Below are positions 24,667-34,253 of a stretch of 64,000 nucleotides of DNA, piece after piece. A program made the translations under genes and the position numbers. Numbering within the stretch: position 1 is the first letter of the stretch; each line of letters opens with the position of its first letter. Source of the DNA: AC-32 sp963755635 (GTDB taxonomy: Bacteria; Actinomycetota; Thermoleophilia; Gaiellales; Gaiellaceae); assembly GCA_963755635.1 (NCBI GenBank), contig CAVWKS010000026.1, positions 1 through 64,000 of the forward strand. Reading direction: 5' to 3'. Below the pieces are notes generated by a model. The model searched no databases, had not been told where the DNA came from, and saw only the letters and a list, made by a program, of their open reading frames with translations.

Positions 24667-26031
24667 ATGAAGCAGGCAGTCGCACTCACAGCAATGATCG
24701 TGCTCGGCGCTCTCGCGCTCTCGGCCTCGGCCGCGACCCCGCCCTCGACGACGCGCGTCAGCGTCTCGAGCAGCGGCGAGCAGGGCGACCGGGACAGCTA
24801 CGCGGCCGGAATCAGCGCCAACGGCCGGTACGTCCTCTTCAACTCGCTGGCCCGAAACCTCGTCGCCGGCGACACCAACGACCGCAACGACGTCTTCCTG
24901 GCCGACCGGCAGACCGGCGCCGTCCAGCGCGTGAGCGTCCGAAGCGGCGGCGGCCAGGCGAAGCCCGGCTCCGACCCGTTCGGCGGCTCGTACGCCGGCG
25001 GCCTCAGCTCGAACGCACGCTACGTCGTCTTCCGCTCCGACTCGCCGAACCTCGTCCCGCGCGACACGAACCGGGCGAGCGACATCTTCGTCTTCGACCG
25101 GAGCCGAAACGTCACGACGCGCGTCAGCGTCGGCGTCCGCGGCAAGCAGGCGAACGGCCCGAGCGGCGACCCGGCGATCAGCGCCAACGGCCGGTACGTC
25201 GCGTTCTCGTCGTTCGCGTCGAACCTCGTCCGCGGCGACTCGAACAAGCAGACCGACGTCTTCGTCCGCGACCTGCGCGCCCACCGGACGATCCGCGTCA
25301 GCGTGACGAGCCGCGGCGGCCAGGCGGCGCGCTGCAGTCAGGGCTGCGAGAGCACCGAGCCGGCCCTGAGCGCGACCGGCAGGTACGTCGCGTTCCAGTC
25401 GTCGGCCACGAACCTGGTCCCGCGCGACACGAACCGGCTGGGCGACGTCTTCGTGCACGACCTCCGCACCGGCAAGACCGAGCGCGTCAGCGTCTCGAGC
25501 TCGGGCCGCCAGGCGGGTGGCGACCGCACGAACACCGGCAGCAACGCCCCGGCGATCAGCGCCGACGGGCGCTTCGTCGCCTTCCACTCGCTCGCGACGA
25601 ACCTCGTCGCCGGCGACACCAACCGCACGGCGGATGCCTTCGTCCGCGACCGCCGGACGCACAAGACGACACGCGTAAGCGTCTCGAGCTCGGGCGTGCA
25701 GGCGAACGGCGAGAATCTCGGCGCGCTCGGCATCAGCGCCGACGGCCGCTACGTCGCGTTCACCTCGCTGGCCTCGAACCTCGTCGCCGGTGACGTGAAC
25801 GACATCACCGACGTCTTCGTGCGCGACCTGCGGGCCGGCACGACGAGCCTCGTCAGCCTCGGCGCCTCAGGGAACCAGGGCGGAGACGGGAGCGCCGTCA
25901 ACCCGGCGTCGTTCAGCGCAGACGACCGCTACCTCGCCTTCTCGTCCTGGGCCTCGAACTTCGTCCCCGGCGACACGAACGACGTCCCGGACGCCTTCGT
26001 CCGAGACCTGCACGCAGAGCAGATGCGCTGA
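24667..26031 (+). CDS. Secreted PD40/TolB-like beta-propeller protein
   Basis: A 454-aa exported protein. Signal peptide MKQAVALTAMIVLGALALSA, cleaved near SASAA. About seven repeats of about 55-60 aa follow, each of the form TRVSVSSSG ... AISANGRYVAFSSFASNLV, then GDTN and DVFVRDLRT; this is the PD40/WD40-like fold seen in TolB and in many actinobacterial exoproteins. The ATG at 24667 is preferred because AAGGAGG lies 7 bp upstream; an earlier in-frame ATG (24649) has no RBS. The repeats are also highly similar at the DNA level, so they may recombine. The ligand is unknown. Confidence 0.88.
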   Translation: MKQAVALTAMIVLGALALSASAATPPSTTRVSVSSSGEQGDRDSYAAGISANGRYVLFNSLARNLVAGDTNDRNDVFLADRQTGAVQRVSVRSGGGQAKPGSDPFGGSYAGGLSSNARYVVFRSDSPNLVPRDTNRASDIFVFDRSRNVTTRVSVGVRGKQANGPSGDPAISANGRYVAFSSFASNLVRGDSNKQTDVFVRDLRAHRTIRVSVTSRGGQAARCSQGCESTEPALSATGRYVAFQSSATNLVPRDTNRLGDVFVHDLRTGKTERVSVSSSGRQAGGDRTNTGSNAPAISADGRFVAFHSLATNLVAGDTNRTADAFVRDRRTHKTTRVSVSSSGVQANGENLGALGISADGRYVAFTSLASNLVAGDVNDITDVFVRDLRAGTTSLVSLGASGNQGGDGSAVNPASFSADDRYLAFSSWASNFVPGDTNDVPDAFVRDLHAEQMR

Positions 26032-26038
26032 GCAGCAG

Positions 26039-27319
26039 TCAGCGGACCATGAGCGTGCGGGTGGCCGATTGGTCCCGCAGGACGGCGCGGAGCTGCATCC
26101 CGCGGGCCACCCGCACGACGCGCGTGTACGAGCCGTTCGGAGCGGTGAGCGAGAACGGGCCGATCGGAACCCAGCGTTCGAACGAGTAGCGCTCGAGCCG
26201 GTACCAGCGCCGGCCGCGACCCGGGCGCACCTGGCCCCAGACCGTCGTCCGCAGGCCGCGTCGCGACACCTGCGCGAGCGGCAGCCTGAAGGCCTGGAAC
26301 GACGGCTTGAGCGTGCCGTCCGGGTCCAGCAGGCCCGTCTGCCAGCCGTCGGCGCCAGGCTCGTCCCGGATCAGGAAATGGATCAGCACGTCCACGTACG
26401 GCGTCTGCCTCGCGCGCAGCGCCGCCCGGGAGACGTAGTCCGCCTGCCGGGCCGGCGAGACGCCGAGGACCCTGTTGCGGTTCGTCTGGTAGCCGTACTC
26501 GGTCAGCCAGATCCGCTTCGGCCCGAAGTCCCGCCGCACCTCCTTCACGAGCAGCGGCAGGTTCGCGAGCGTGATGATTCCCTTGCAGTAGCGGCACACG
26601 CCCGGCGCGAAGCCGTCCGGCCGCTCGCCGCGGCTGATCGGATACGGGTGGTGTGAGTACGCGTCGAGCCTGGCGTGGGCGGCGCGCATGCCTCGCATGA
26701 AGGCGACGGGCGAGAGGCCGTCGAGCGTCGGCCGCGGCGACGTGGCGCCCCCGGCGACGCGGTTCGCCGGCGATCGGCGGTGGAGCACGACGTAGGCCGG
26801 GTTCAGGAGCCGCTGGACGTAGAGCCGCGGAGAGTTCGGCTCCAGCCACACACCCAGGTTGGGCTCGTTCCAGATCTCCCACTTGTGCACCCACGGATAT
26901 CGGGTCGCGACGGCGCCGGCGAACGCGGCGAGCGAGTACTTGTTCGTCGGGATGACGTTTCCGGGCCGGCCGCCGTTCGCCCAGCCCGGCGTTTCGGAGA
27001 GGGTCACGAGCGCGGTGATGCGCCGGGCGTGGAGCCCTCGCAGGACGCGGTCCACGCTCGCCCAGTCGTAGGCCGGGTCGTCCGGGTCGAGCGAGTCCTT
27101 CGGCTTCTGCCGCGCGACCTCCCGCCAGTTGATCGTGTACCTGACGATCGTCACGCCGAGCTCGTTCAGGGTGTCGAGTCGCTCGCCGACCGGCGCGCCG
27201 CCGCTGAGGTAGGCGTCGTCCTCGATCCCGTAGCGGATGTACGGGGACGCCTGCGAGGCGACAGGCGCCGCGAGGGAGAGCGCCGCTCCGGCTGCCGCCA
27301 CGAGCAGAGCGAGCTTCAT
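26039..27319 (-). CDS. Secreted glycoside-hydrolase-like protein (clan GH-A TIM barrel)
   Basis: A 426-aa exported protein with signal peptide MKLALLVAAAGAALSLAAPV. The barrel core carries VTIVRYTINWREVARQKP, the acid/base motif WEIWNEPN (Glu about 152) and the putative nucleophile in IWLTEYGYQTN (Glu about 274). Spacing and motifs fit clan GH-A families such as GH5 or GH39. A second conserved region, LDAYSHHPYPISRG, and two Cys (VCRYCKG) add support. The last 80 residues form a separate beta-rich module. The ATG at 27319 avoids a poor upstream TTG. Substrate is unknown; a plant- or microbe-derived polysaccharide is plausible. Confidence 0.8.
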   Translation of the reverse strand: MKLALLVAAAGAALSLAAPVASQASPYIRYGIEDDAYLSGGAPVGERLDTLNELGVTIVRYTINWREVARQKPKDSLDPDDPAYDWASVDRVLRGLHARRITALVTLSETPGWANGGRPGNVIPTNKYSLAAFAGAVATRYPWVHKWEIWNEPNLGVWLEPNSPRLYVQRLLNPAYVVLHRRSPANRVAGGATSPRPTLDGLSPVAFMRGMRAAHARLDAYSHHPYPISRGERPDGFAPGVCRYCKGIITLANLPLLVKEVRRDFGPKRIWLTEYGYQTNRNRVLGVSPARQADYVSRAALRARQTPYVDVLIHFLIRDEPGADGWQTGLLDPDGTLKPSFQAFRLPLAQVSRRGLRTTVWGQVRPGRGRRWYRLERYSFERWVPIGPFSLTAPNGSYTRVVRVARGMQLRAVLRDQSATRTLMVR

Positions 27320-27407
27320 CCGAGCTTCGTCCAAAGTCGAGTGGCCAGTACCCGCTCCGACGAGTGCACAGTCGGGTTGTTGGTTCGGGTTCTGTAAACG
27401 AGCGCCC

Positions 27408-29012
27408 TCACACGTCCAGCCGGGCGTCCTCGAGGTCGAGGTCGCGGACGACCTTGCGCATGACGTCGTCGTCGATCTTGCCGCTGCGCCGCAGGTCGAC
27501 CACCGCCTGCCGCTCGGCGTCGAGCAGTTCGCGGCGCAGGCGCTGGTAGTCCTGCGAGCGGTCCTCGACGGTGCCGTCGCCGTCGGGGTCGAGCCGGGAG
27601 CTGAACCGGTCGCGGCGGAAGCCGTAGAGCCCGCGCATCCGCTCGGCGGTGTCGTCGCGCACCCAGTCCTCGTCGACGAGCTCTTCCAGCCGCGCGAGCG
27701 CCGCCTCGGAGGCGTGGATCCGCGCCTTCGCCTCCTCCTTCGCTTCGAGCCCGTCGTCCTCGAGCCCGAGCGCCTCGATCAGCAGCGGCAGCGTCAGCCC
27801 CTGTCCCACCAGCGTCGTGAGGATCACGCCGAAGGTCAGGAAGATGATCAGGTCGCGCTCCGGGAAGCCGGTGCCCGCGTCGGTGGACAGCGGAAGCGCG
27901 AGAGCTGCCGCGAGCGAGACCGCGCCGCGCATCCCTGACCAGCCGAGCACGACCTTCCAGCGCCAGTGCGGCAGGGGGTCGCGCGCACGCACCCAGCTGC
28001 TCAGGGCCGCCGGCACGGTCGACGTGGCGGCGATCCAGAGGAAGCGCGCCGCGATCACCACGCCCGAAACGAGCAGCGCATAGCCGATCAGCTCGGCGGT
28101 CGAGCGGCCCGAGAGCCGGTCGACGATCCCCGGCAGCTGCAGCCCGACCAGCGCGAACAGCAGCCCGTTCAGCAGCAGGAAGACGATCTCCCAGACGGCC
28201 TGGCCCTGCAGCCGCGTCTGCGCGTTCGTCAGCTCGGGCGTGTGCCAGCCCATGTAGATCCCGACCGTGACCGCGGCGAGCACGCCGGAGACGCCGATCG
28301 CCTGCGCGGGCAGATAGGCGAAGTAGCCGCTCAGGAGCGCGACCGTGATCTCCACCGGCGGGTTGTCGAGGCGGCGGCGGAGCTGCCGGATCGCGTAGCC
28401 GACGACGAGGCCGACTGCGACTCCGCCGACCACGTTCACCACGAAGCTCCAGGACGCGTGGGCGAGCGAGAAGCTTCCGGTGACGACCGCGACCACGGCG
28501 AAGCGATACGCGACGAGCGCGGTGCCGTCGTTGACGAGGCTCTCGCCCTCGATCACCGCGATCAGCCGCCGCGGCAGGCCGAGCCGCTGCGCGATCGAGG
28601 CCGCTGCCGTGGGGTCGGTCGGCGAGACGAGCGCTCCGAGCACGAACGCGGTCGGCCAGTCGAGCCCGATCACCTCGTGGGCGACCGCGGCCACGGCGAG
28701 CGTGGTCGTCAGGACGAGCCCGATCGCGAGCGCCGAGATCGGCCCGACGTTCGCCCGCAGCTCGCGCAGCGACGTGAAGTACGCGCTCCCGTAGAGCAGC
28801 GGCGGCAGGACCGCGACGAGCACGATCTCGGGGCGCAGCTGGATCTGCGGCACGCCCGGGATGAAGCTGAGCGCGAGCCCGCCGAGGACGAGCACGATCG
28901 GGTACGGAATCCGGACGAACTGCGAGGCGGCCAGCAGCAGCAGCCCTGCGGCGAGCAGCCCGGCGAGCAGGAGGTCGTCTCCGGCGCTGAACGCGAGAGG
29001 AGCCAGCTCCAC
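27408..29012 (-). CDS. Na+/H+ antiporter, CPA1 (NhaP/NHE-like) family
   Basis: A 534-aa polytopic membrane protein with about 12 helices, exchanging Na+ (or K+) for H+. Family features: IVLVAVLPPLLYGSAYFTSL, FVLGALVSPTDPTAAASIAQ (with the conserved Asp in the transport core), VIEGESLVNDGTALVAYRFA and GWSGMRGAVSLAAALALPLS (conserved Arg). A cytoplasmic tail of about 110 residues (from about 425) is strongly helical and charged (EAKEEAKARIHASEAALARL) and probably regulatory. The GTG start gives a normal first helix. It is a single transcription unit. Confidence 0.93.
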   Translation of the reverse strand: MELAPLAFSAGDDLLLAGLLAAGLLLLAASQFVRIPYPIVLVLGGLALSFIPGVPQIQLRPEIVLVAVLPPLLYGSAYFTSLRELRANVGPISALAIGLVLTTTLAVAAVAHEVIGLDWPTAFVLGALVSPTDPTAAASIAQRLGLPRRLIAVIEGESLVNDGTALVAYRFAVVAVVTGSFSLAHASWSFVVNVVGGVAVGLVVGYAIRQLRRRLDNPPVEITVALLSGYFAYLPAQAIGVSGVLAAVTVGIYMGWHTPELTNAQTRLQGQAVWEIVFLLLNGLLFALVGLQLPGIVDRLSGRSTAELIGYALLVSGVVIAARFLWIAATSTVPAALSSWVRARDPLPHWRWKVVLGWSGMRGAVSLAAALALPLSTDAGTGFPERDLIIFLTFGVILTTLVGQGLTLPLLIEALGLEDDGLEAKEEAKARIHASEAALARLEELVDEDWVRDDTAERMRGLYGFRRDRFSSRLDPDGDGTVEDRSQDYQRLRRELLDAERQAVVDLRRSGKIDDDVMRKVVRDLDLEDARLDV

Positions 29013-29032
29013 GTGCCGAGCCTAGCCCGAGG

Positions 29033-29440
29033 TCAGTCCTCGACGCGATGCTCCGCGAGCCAGGCCTTGGCGACGCGCTTCTGGGCTCGCGTGAGCCAGG
29101 CTTCGGCGACGAGGTCGTGCAGCTCGTCGCGGTCGAGCTTCGCGAGGTCGGGGATCCGCACGAGGACGGCGGGATAGCCGTTGAAGTGGGGCGTCGTGAA
29201 GTAGATCCCGCGTGTGTCCGAGAGCAGCAGCTCCTTCACGTCCAGGTCGGCGACGCGGAACATCAGCACGTCGTCGAGACGCTCGCCCGTCTCGGGGTCG
29301 AGCGCATCGGGCCGGCGGCTGCGGTGGAGGCAGAACAGCTTGCCGTGCACCTTGTACGCCGGCCGCCCGTCGTCGGAGAGCTCCTTCGTCGCCTGCGGCA
29401 GCGAGAGCGCGAGCTTGTCGAGGTCGCGCATGGTCGCCAT
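29033..29440 (-). CDS. YjbR/MmcQ-family DNA-binding-like protein
   Basis: A 135-aa soluble protein. LDKLALSLPQATKELSDDGR, AYKVHGKLFCLHRSRRPDAL and GIYFTTPHFNGYPAVLVRIP are typical of the CyaY-like YjbR fold, as is the end HDLVAEAWLTRAQKRVAKAW. Members are small cytoplasmic proteins of uncertain function, sometimes proposed to bind DNA. A second ATG 3 codons in is an equally good start. Confidence 0.88.
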   Translation of the reverse strand: MATMRDLDKLALSLPQATKELSDDGRPAYKVHGKLFCLHRSRRPDALDPETGERLDDVLMFRVADLDVKELLLSDTRGIYFTTPHFNGYPAVLVRIPDLAKLDRDELHDLVAEAWLTRAQKRVAKAWLAEHRVED

Positions 29441-29517
29441 CGATGCCAGCGTGCCACCTTTTCCGGCCGGGCGACGCTCTTGCCTGCCGGTGCCGAAGTG
29501 TCGTAGGGTGGTCTTTC

Positions 29518-30795
29518 GTGGGGATGGGGAAGCGCGTTCTTTTCGTCTGTCTCGCTGCGCTGGTGCTGCTCGCGGTATCCGGTGTCGCCAGCGCGCGGGT
29601 CGCGCCCGGCCGCGCGGCGGCGCGCCAGGCCGTACATGCCCAGGCTCCGATCAGGCCGTTCGCGGTCTACGGCGTGTCGACGCGCGAGCAGCGCTCCGAC
29701 CTCGTTTCAGAGGGCTACGACATCGGCGAGAAGGCGTGGCCGAACCACGTCGTGCTCTACGGGACGAGAACGCAGGCGCTGCGCCTGATGGTGCACGGCT
29801 ACCGAATCGTCCCGCAGGCGGTGCGCCAGTACGCGACAGGCTCCCCGACGCCCGACGACTTTCCGCCGGGCGACGCCGCGTACCACAACTACGCGGAGAT
29901 GGTCGCCGACGTCCAGGCCTTCGCGGCTGCGCACCCGACGATGGCGCACATCTTCTCGCTGGGCACCTCGTTCGAGGGCCGGAACATCATCGGCGTGCGC
30001 ATCTCCGACGACGCGACCGACAACCTCTCCGAGCCGGGCGTCTTCTTCGTGGGGCAGCACCACGCGCGCGAGCATCTGACCGTCGAGGTCGTGCTGAACA
30101 TGATGCATATGTTCCTGGAGCGGCCCCAGCTCACCGACCTCGTCCACACGCGGCAGATCTACATCGTCCCGAGCCTCAACCCGGACGGGTCGGAGTGGGA
30201 CATCCACACGGGCAATTACCTCTACTGGCGCAAGAACCGCCAGCCTCCGGACGGGACGGACAACAACCGGAATTACGGCTACCGCTGGGGCTGCTGCGGT
30301 GGCTCGACCGGCGACCAGTATGGCGAGACCTACCGCGGCCCGAACGCGTTCTCGACGCCCGAGGACACCGCGATGGAGACCTTCATGCTCGCGCATCCGA
30401 ACATCACGACCGGGATCAGCTTCCATTCGAACGCGGCGCTGATCCTCTATCCGTACGGCTACACGTACGAGGACATCCCGCCTGACATGACGGTCGACGA
30501 CCACAACACCTTCGTCGCCATGGGGGCAAGGATGGAGGCCACGGTCGGCTACCCCGCCGTGCAGTCGTCCGACCTCTACATCACGGACGGCGACTGGAAC
30601 GACTGGATGTACGGGACGCTGCACAAGTACCCGTTCACGATCGAGCTCGGCGGCAACAGCTTCTACCCCGGGCCGGGCCTGATCCCGATCGAGACCGAGC
30701 GGGTCAGGCGGGCTGTCGTCTTCGACGCGCAGATGGCGGACTGTCCGACGAGGATCGTCGGCGTCGCCTGCGGCACACAGACCCACGCTCGCTAG
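29518..30795 (+). CDS. Secreted M14-family zinc carboxypeptidase
   Basis: A 425-aa exported metallopeptidase. Signal peptide VGMGKRVLFVCLAALVLLAV, cleaved near ASA. A propeptide-like region (about 45-120) precedes the catalytic domain. Zinc ligands are seen in GQHHAREHLTVE (His182, Glu185) and SFHSN. Substrate residues appear in NPDGSEW and NNRNYGYRWG, and the catalytic Glu in FTIELGGNSF. Two Cys in GCCGGSTGDQ and two at the C-terminus could form disulfides. The GTG start has AGGGTGG 7 bp upstream; an ATG 2 codons later is possible. The motifs are complete, so it should remove C-terminal residues from extracellular peptides. Confidence 0.92.
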   Translation: MGMGKRVLFVCLAALVLLAVSGVASARVAPGRAAARQAVHAQAPIRPFAVYGVSTREQRSDLVSEGYDIGEKAWPNHVVLYGTRTQALRLMVHGYRIVPQAVRQYATGSPTPDDFPPGDAAYHNYAEMVADVQAFAAAHPTMAHIFSLGTSFEGRNIIGVRISDDATDNLSEPGVFFVGQHHAREHLTVEVVLNMMHMFLERPQLTDLVHTRQIYIVPSLNPDGSEWDIHTGNYLYWRKNRQPPDGTDNNRNYGYRWGCCGGSTGDQYGETYRGPNAFSTPEDTAMETFMLAHPNITTGISFHSNAALILYPYGYTYEDIPPDMTVDDHNTFVAMGARMEATVGYPAVQSSDLYITDGDWNDWMYGTLHKYPFTIELGGNSFYPGPGLIPIETERVRRAVVFDAQMADCPTRIVGVACGTQTHAR

Positions 30796-30801
30796 CGCGG
30801 C

Positions 30802-31827
30802 GTGAGCTACGAGCTGCGCGAGGCGCGCCCTGACGACTACGAGGGGCTGGCGGCTCTGGCGGAGGCGAGTGCCGACACGGGCCGCATCCGCGTGGCGCTG
30901 AACTACCTGCGCAACCCCGTCGAAGCCTGGGCGGCGCTGAAGCCGGAGCTCCAGTGCGTCGTCGCCGAGACCGAGGACGGGCAGCTGATCGGCACCGGGC
31001 AGCTGATCGTCTACGAGGCGGAGATCGAGGGCGAGCTTCGGCCCTGCGCGACCCTGGGGAGCCTGATGGTGCATCCGGCGCACCGCCGCCGCGGCGTCGC
31101 GACTGCGCTGACGAGCTGGCGGCTCGACCGTGCCGGCGCCGACACCGTGGTCGTGGCCGGAATCCAGACCGGCAACGAGGGGTCGTTCGCGAACGCGCGC
31201 AAGTGGTCGACACAGATCATCGGCACGGTGCTGCTGCCCGCCTTCAAGGTGAAGCCAGGGGCCAAGGCGCCGCGGGGCCTGGAGATCCGCGAGCCGCAGG
31301 ACGACTCCGAATGGGACGAGGCGGCCGAGGGGCTGGCGGGCTTCCAGCAGGGCTGGAACCTGAGGGTCACCAGGACAGCAGCGGCGCTGAAGGAGCGCGC
31401 CGGCCGCGCCTTCGAGGGCGAGCGGCTCCAGCGCTACTTCGTCGCGGTCGAGGACGGCCGGGTCGTCGGTGGGTTCGAGCTGTTCGAGGGCGCGCGGCTC
31501 GACGCGCTCGTCTTCGAGCACATGCCGCTCACGCTGCGGGCGCTGAACTTCTTCGTGCGCGTCCTGCCGCGAGACGGCGAGGTCCGCGCGAACTCGTTTT
31601 CCGGCGCCTGGTACCTGCCGGGCCGGGATGACGTGGGCCGGGCTCTCTGGGCCTCAGCCCGCTCCATAGCCGCCGAGAGCGGAAACGCGATCGGCCTGCA
31701 GCTCGACCCCCGCAACCCGTGGGCGAAGGTGGTCCGCGTCCGGCCGTGGACCCCGAAAGGCCAGCTGACCCTCGCCGTCCGCAGCCCGGTGCGCTTGGAC
31801 GAGGATCGCCTGCTCGCGCCTCCGTAA
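30802..31827 (+). CDS. GNAT-family N-acetyltransferase-like protein
   Basis: A 341-aa cytosolic protein. The first GNAT domain (about 1-150) shows VSYELREARPDDYEGLAALA, the beta4 region ATLGSLMVHPAHRRRGVATA (the acetyl-CoA pyrophosphate loop HRRRGVA) and NEGSFANARKW. The second half (about 165-341) is a degenerate GNAT-like domain with YFVAVEDGRVVGGFELFEG. The GTG start is 6 bp after the carboxypeptidase stop, so they are co-transcribed. The acceptor substrate is not predictable. Confidence 0.82.
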   Translation: MSYELREARPDDYEGLAALAEASADTGRIRVALNYLRNPVEAWAALKPELQCVVAETEDGQLIGTGQLIVYEAEIEGELRPCATLGSLMVHPAHRRRGVATALTSWRLDRAGADTVVVAGIQTGNEGSFANARKWSTQIIGTVLLPAFKVKPGAKAPRGLEIREPQDDSEWDEAAEGLAGFQQGWNLRVTRTAAALKERAGRAFEGERLQRYFVAVEDGRVVGGFELFEGARLDALVFEHMPLTLRALNFFVRVLPRDGEVRANSFSGAWYLPGRDDVGRALWASARSIAAESGNAIGLQLDPRNPWAKVVRVRPWTPKGQLTLAVRSPVRLDEDRLLAPP

Positions 31828-31870
31828 CGCAACTGGCCCGAGCAGCCGCCGTCGGCGTACCCTGAGCCGG

Positions 31871-33680
31871 ATGGGCATGTTCTTCCATTCGGCCGAAGCG
31901 CCGCCCGACCGGCCCGCGGACCCGGCCGTCCGCCGCGCGAACCTGCGCCGGATCGGGCGCCTGTTCGGGCCCTACAAGCTGCGGCTCGGCGGTGTCCTGG
32001 CTCTGATCGTCGTCTCGGCGGCCCTCGGCGTCGTGCCGGCGTTCCTGCTGAAGCGGGTGCTGGAGGCGATCGGCCGCAACGACACGCGGGAGCTCTCGAT
32101 CGCGGCGGGCGGGATGATCGCGATCGCGATCGTCACCGGCGTGCTCGGCGTCCTCCAGACGCTCTTCTCCAACCAGGTCGGCCAGCGCGTGATGCACGAC
32201 CTGCGCGCTTCGGTCTTCCGCCACCTGCAGCGGTTGTCGCTCGCGTTCTTCACGCGCACGCGCACCGGCGAGGTGCAGTCGCGGATCTCGAACGACATCG
32301 GCGGCGTCCAGAACGTCGTCACCAACACGGCCACCTCGATCGCCTCGAACGTCACGACCGTCGCCGCCACGATGATCGGCATGCTGCTGCTGAGCTGGAA
32401 GCTGGCGCTGTTCGCCTTCGCGCTGATCCCGCTCTTCGCCTTCCTCACGCGCCGCGTCGGCAACGAGCGCCGCCGGATCGCGAAGACGACGCAGGAGACG
32501 CTCGCCGACATCTCGAGCCAGGTGCAGGAGTCGCTCTCGGTGTCCGGGATCCTGCTCGGCAAGACCATGGGCCGCGGCGCAGAGCTCGCGGACCGCTTCG
32601 AGTCGGATTCGCTCAGGCTGGCCGACCTCGAGGTCCGGCAGCGGATGGCCGGCCGCTGGGTGATGGCCTCGATCCAGACGAGCTTCGCGGTCATGCCAGC
32701 CGCGGTGTACTGGTTCGGCGGGCTCTTGCTGGCGAGCGGGTCGAACACGCTCACGATCCCGGTGCTGGTCGCGTTCACGACCCTGCAGACGCGGCTCTTC
32801 TTCCCGGTCGGCTCGCTGCTCGGGGTCGGCCTCGACCTGCAGACCTCGCTCGCGCTCTTCGACCGGATCTTCGAGTACCTCGACCAGGCCGTGGAGATCG
32901 ACGAGAAGCCGGACGCGATCGCCGTCGGGCGCGCCGGCGACGTCGTCTTCGACCACGTCTGGTTCCGCTACGGCGAGGACTGGACCCTCCAGGACGTCTC
33001 GTTCACGGTCCCGGCAGGCACGACGACCGCGCTGGTCGGCGAGACCGGCTCGGGCAAGACGACGCTCGGCTACCTGGTGGCGCGGCTCTACGACGTCAGC
33101 CGCGGCAGCGTCTCGATCGGCGGCATCGACGTCCGCGACCTGACCTTCCAGGCGCTCTCCGACCTGGTCGGCGTCGTCTCGCAGGAGACGTATCTCTTCC
33201 ACGAGTCGATCCGCGAGAACCTGCGCTTCGCCAAGCCGGACGCGACCGACGAGGAGATCGAGCAGGCGGCCGAGGCGGCGCGCATCCATCACGTGATCGC
33301 CGGCGCTGCCGGAGGGGTACGACACGGTCGTCGGCGAGCGCGGCTACCGCTTCTCAGGCGGCGAGAAGCAGCGGATCGCGATCGCGCGCACGATCCTGCG
33401 CAACCCGCCGATCCTCGTGCTCGACGAGGCGACGAGCTCGCTCGACACCGAGACGGAGCGCCTGGTGCAGGAGGCGCTCGACGGGCTCTCGGAAGGACGG
33501 ACGACGATCGCGATCGCGCACCGGCTCTCGACCGTGCGCGACGCGGAGCAGCTCGTCGTGCTCGATCACGGCCGCGTGGTCGAGTCGGGCAGGCACGAGG
33601 ACCTGCTCGCGGCCGGCGGGCGCTACGCGGCTCTCGTCGCGCGCGACGCCGCGCTTGAACCTGCGGTCCCGGTCGTCTAG
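31871..33680 (+). CDS. ABC exporter, fused membrane and ATPase domains (frameshifted)
   Basis: An MsbA/LmrA-type half-transporter of about 602 aa after repair. Six membrane helices occupy about 37-330 (LGGVLALIVVSAALGVVPAF and following, with ARKQ-like GEVQSRISND after helix 2). The nucleotide-binding domain shows Walker A GETGSGKTT (about 390-398), the Q-loop VVSQETYLFHESIRENLRF, the signature FSGGEKQRIAIA and Walker B ILVLDEATSSLD. Between the Q-loop and signature the frame shifts at about 33303-33310, within a GCCGGCG run; the span is 3n+1, so one extra base is likely. It is followed by a convergent MarR gene with a 4-bp overlap. It probably exports lipid or drug as a homodimer. Confidence 0.9.
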
Positions 33681-34180
33681 CTCGGCTCGAGCGGCGCGCA
33701 GCGCGGCTCGTGCGTCTCGGCGAGCCGGAGCAGCAGCGCGTGCAGCTGGGCGCGTTCGGCCTCGTCGAGCGGCGCGAGGAAATCGTCCTCGAGCTTCTTG
33801 GAGAGCGTCCGCAGCTCCTTGAGGGTGCGCTTGCCGCCCGGCGTGAGCTCGACGAGCTGCCGGCGCCGGTCGTTCGCGTCGCGCTTGCGCTCGATCAGAT
33901 CGCGTTCCTCGAGCTCGTCGAGCAGCCCGACGAGCTGGCCGCGGTCGTAGCCGAGCGAGTCGGCGATCGCGCCCTGGGTCGGGTGCGAGCCTTCCTCCAC
34001 CGCGATCAGGACGCCGTAGTGGTAGGGGTGCAGGCCGATCTCCTCGTAGGCGCCCATCGACTTGCCCTTGGCGGCGTAGCCGAGCCGCTTGAGGAGGAAG
34101 AGCGTCGAGGCGACGAGCTCCTCGGGAAGCCGCGAAGGAGAGTGCGTCGCGACTGGAGAGCGTTCAGTGGTTACGTTCAT
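33677..34180 (-). CDS. MarR-family transcriptional regulator
   Basis: A 167-aa winged-helix protein: LFLLKRLGYAAKGKSMGAYE, LHPYHYGVLIAVEEGSHPTQ, GAIADSLGYDRGQLVGLLDE (recognition helix) and RDANDRRRQLVELTPGGKRT (wing). It is divergent from a DHA2-type MFS exporter with 73 bp between them containing an imperfect inverted repeat, and convergent with the ABC exporter. It most likely represses the MFS gene and its own. Confidence 0.93.
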   Translation of the reverse strand: MNVTTERSPVATHSPSRLPEELVASTLFLLKRLGYAAKGKSMGAYEEIGLHPYHYGVLIAVEEGSHPTQGAIADSLGYDRGQLVGLLDELEERDLIERKRDANDRRRQLVELTPGGKRTLKELRTLSKKLEDDFLAPLDEAERAQLHALLLRLAETHEPRCAPLEPS

Positions 34181-34199
34181 GTGAATAGAGTAGCGCAGC

Positions 34200-34224
34200 C
34201 AACGGTTGTTCTGCTATAACGTTG
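34200..34224. promoter_or_regulatory. Candidate MarR operator upstream of the MFS exporter
   Basis: An imperfect inverted repeat, CAACGGTT (34200-34207) and AACGTTG (34218-34224), is separated by 10 bases. It sits in the AT-richer divergent promoter between the MarR and MFS genes. A strong RBS (GGGAGG, 34241-34246) then precedes the MFS start. The arms differ by one base in length, so the site is tentative. Confidence 0.45.
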
Positions 34225-34253
34225 AGTATCACAATGATTAGGGAGGTCAACCC

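Noticed and set aside
22948..25662. A 904-codon open frame on the - strand, antisense to the GerMN-Kelch and PD40 genes
   Set aside because: Repetitive Arg/Ala/Asp sequence that only mirrors the propeller repeats; the + strand proteins have signal peptides and family motifs.
24700..26000. A repeat array suspected as CRISPR-like or a satellite
   Set aside because: The periodic DNA similarity comes from the coding repeats of the PD40 propeller (about 55-60 codons), not from short identical repeats with unique spacers.
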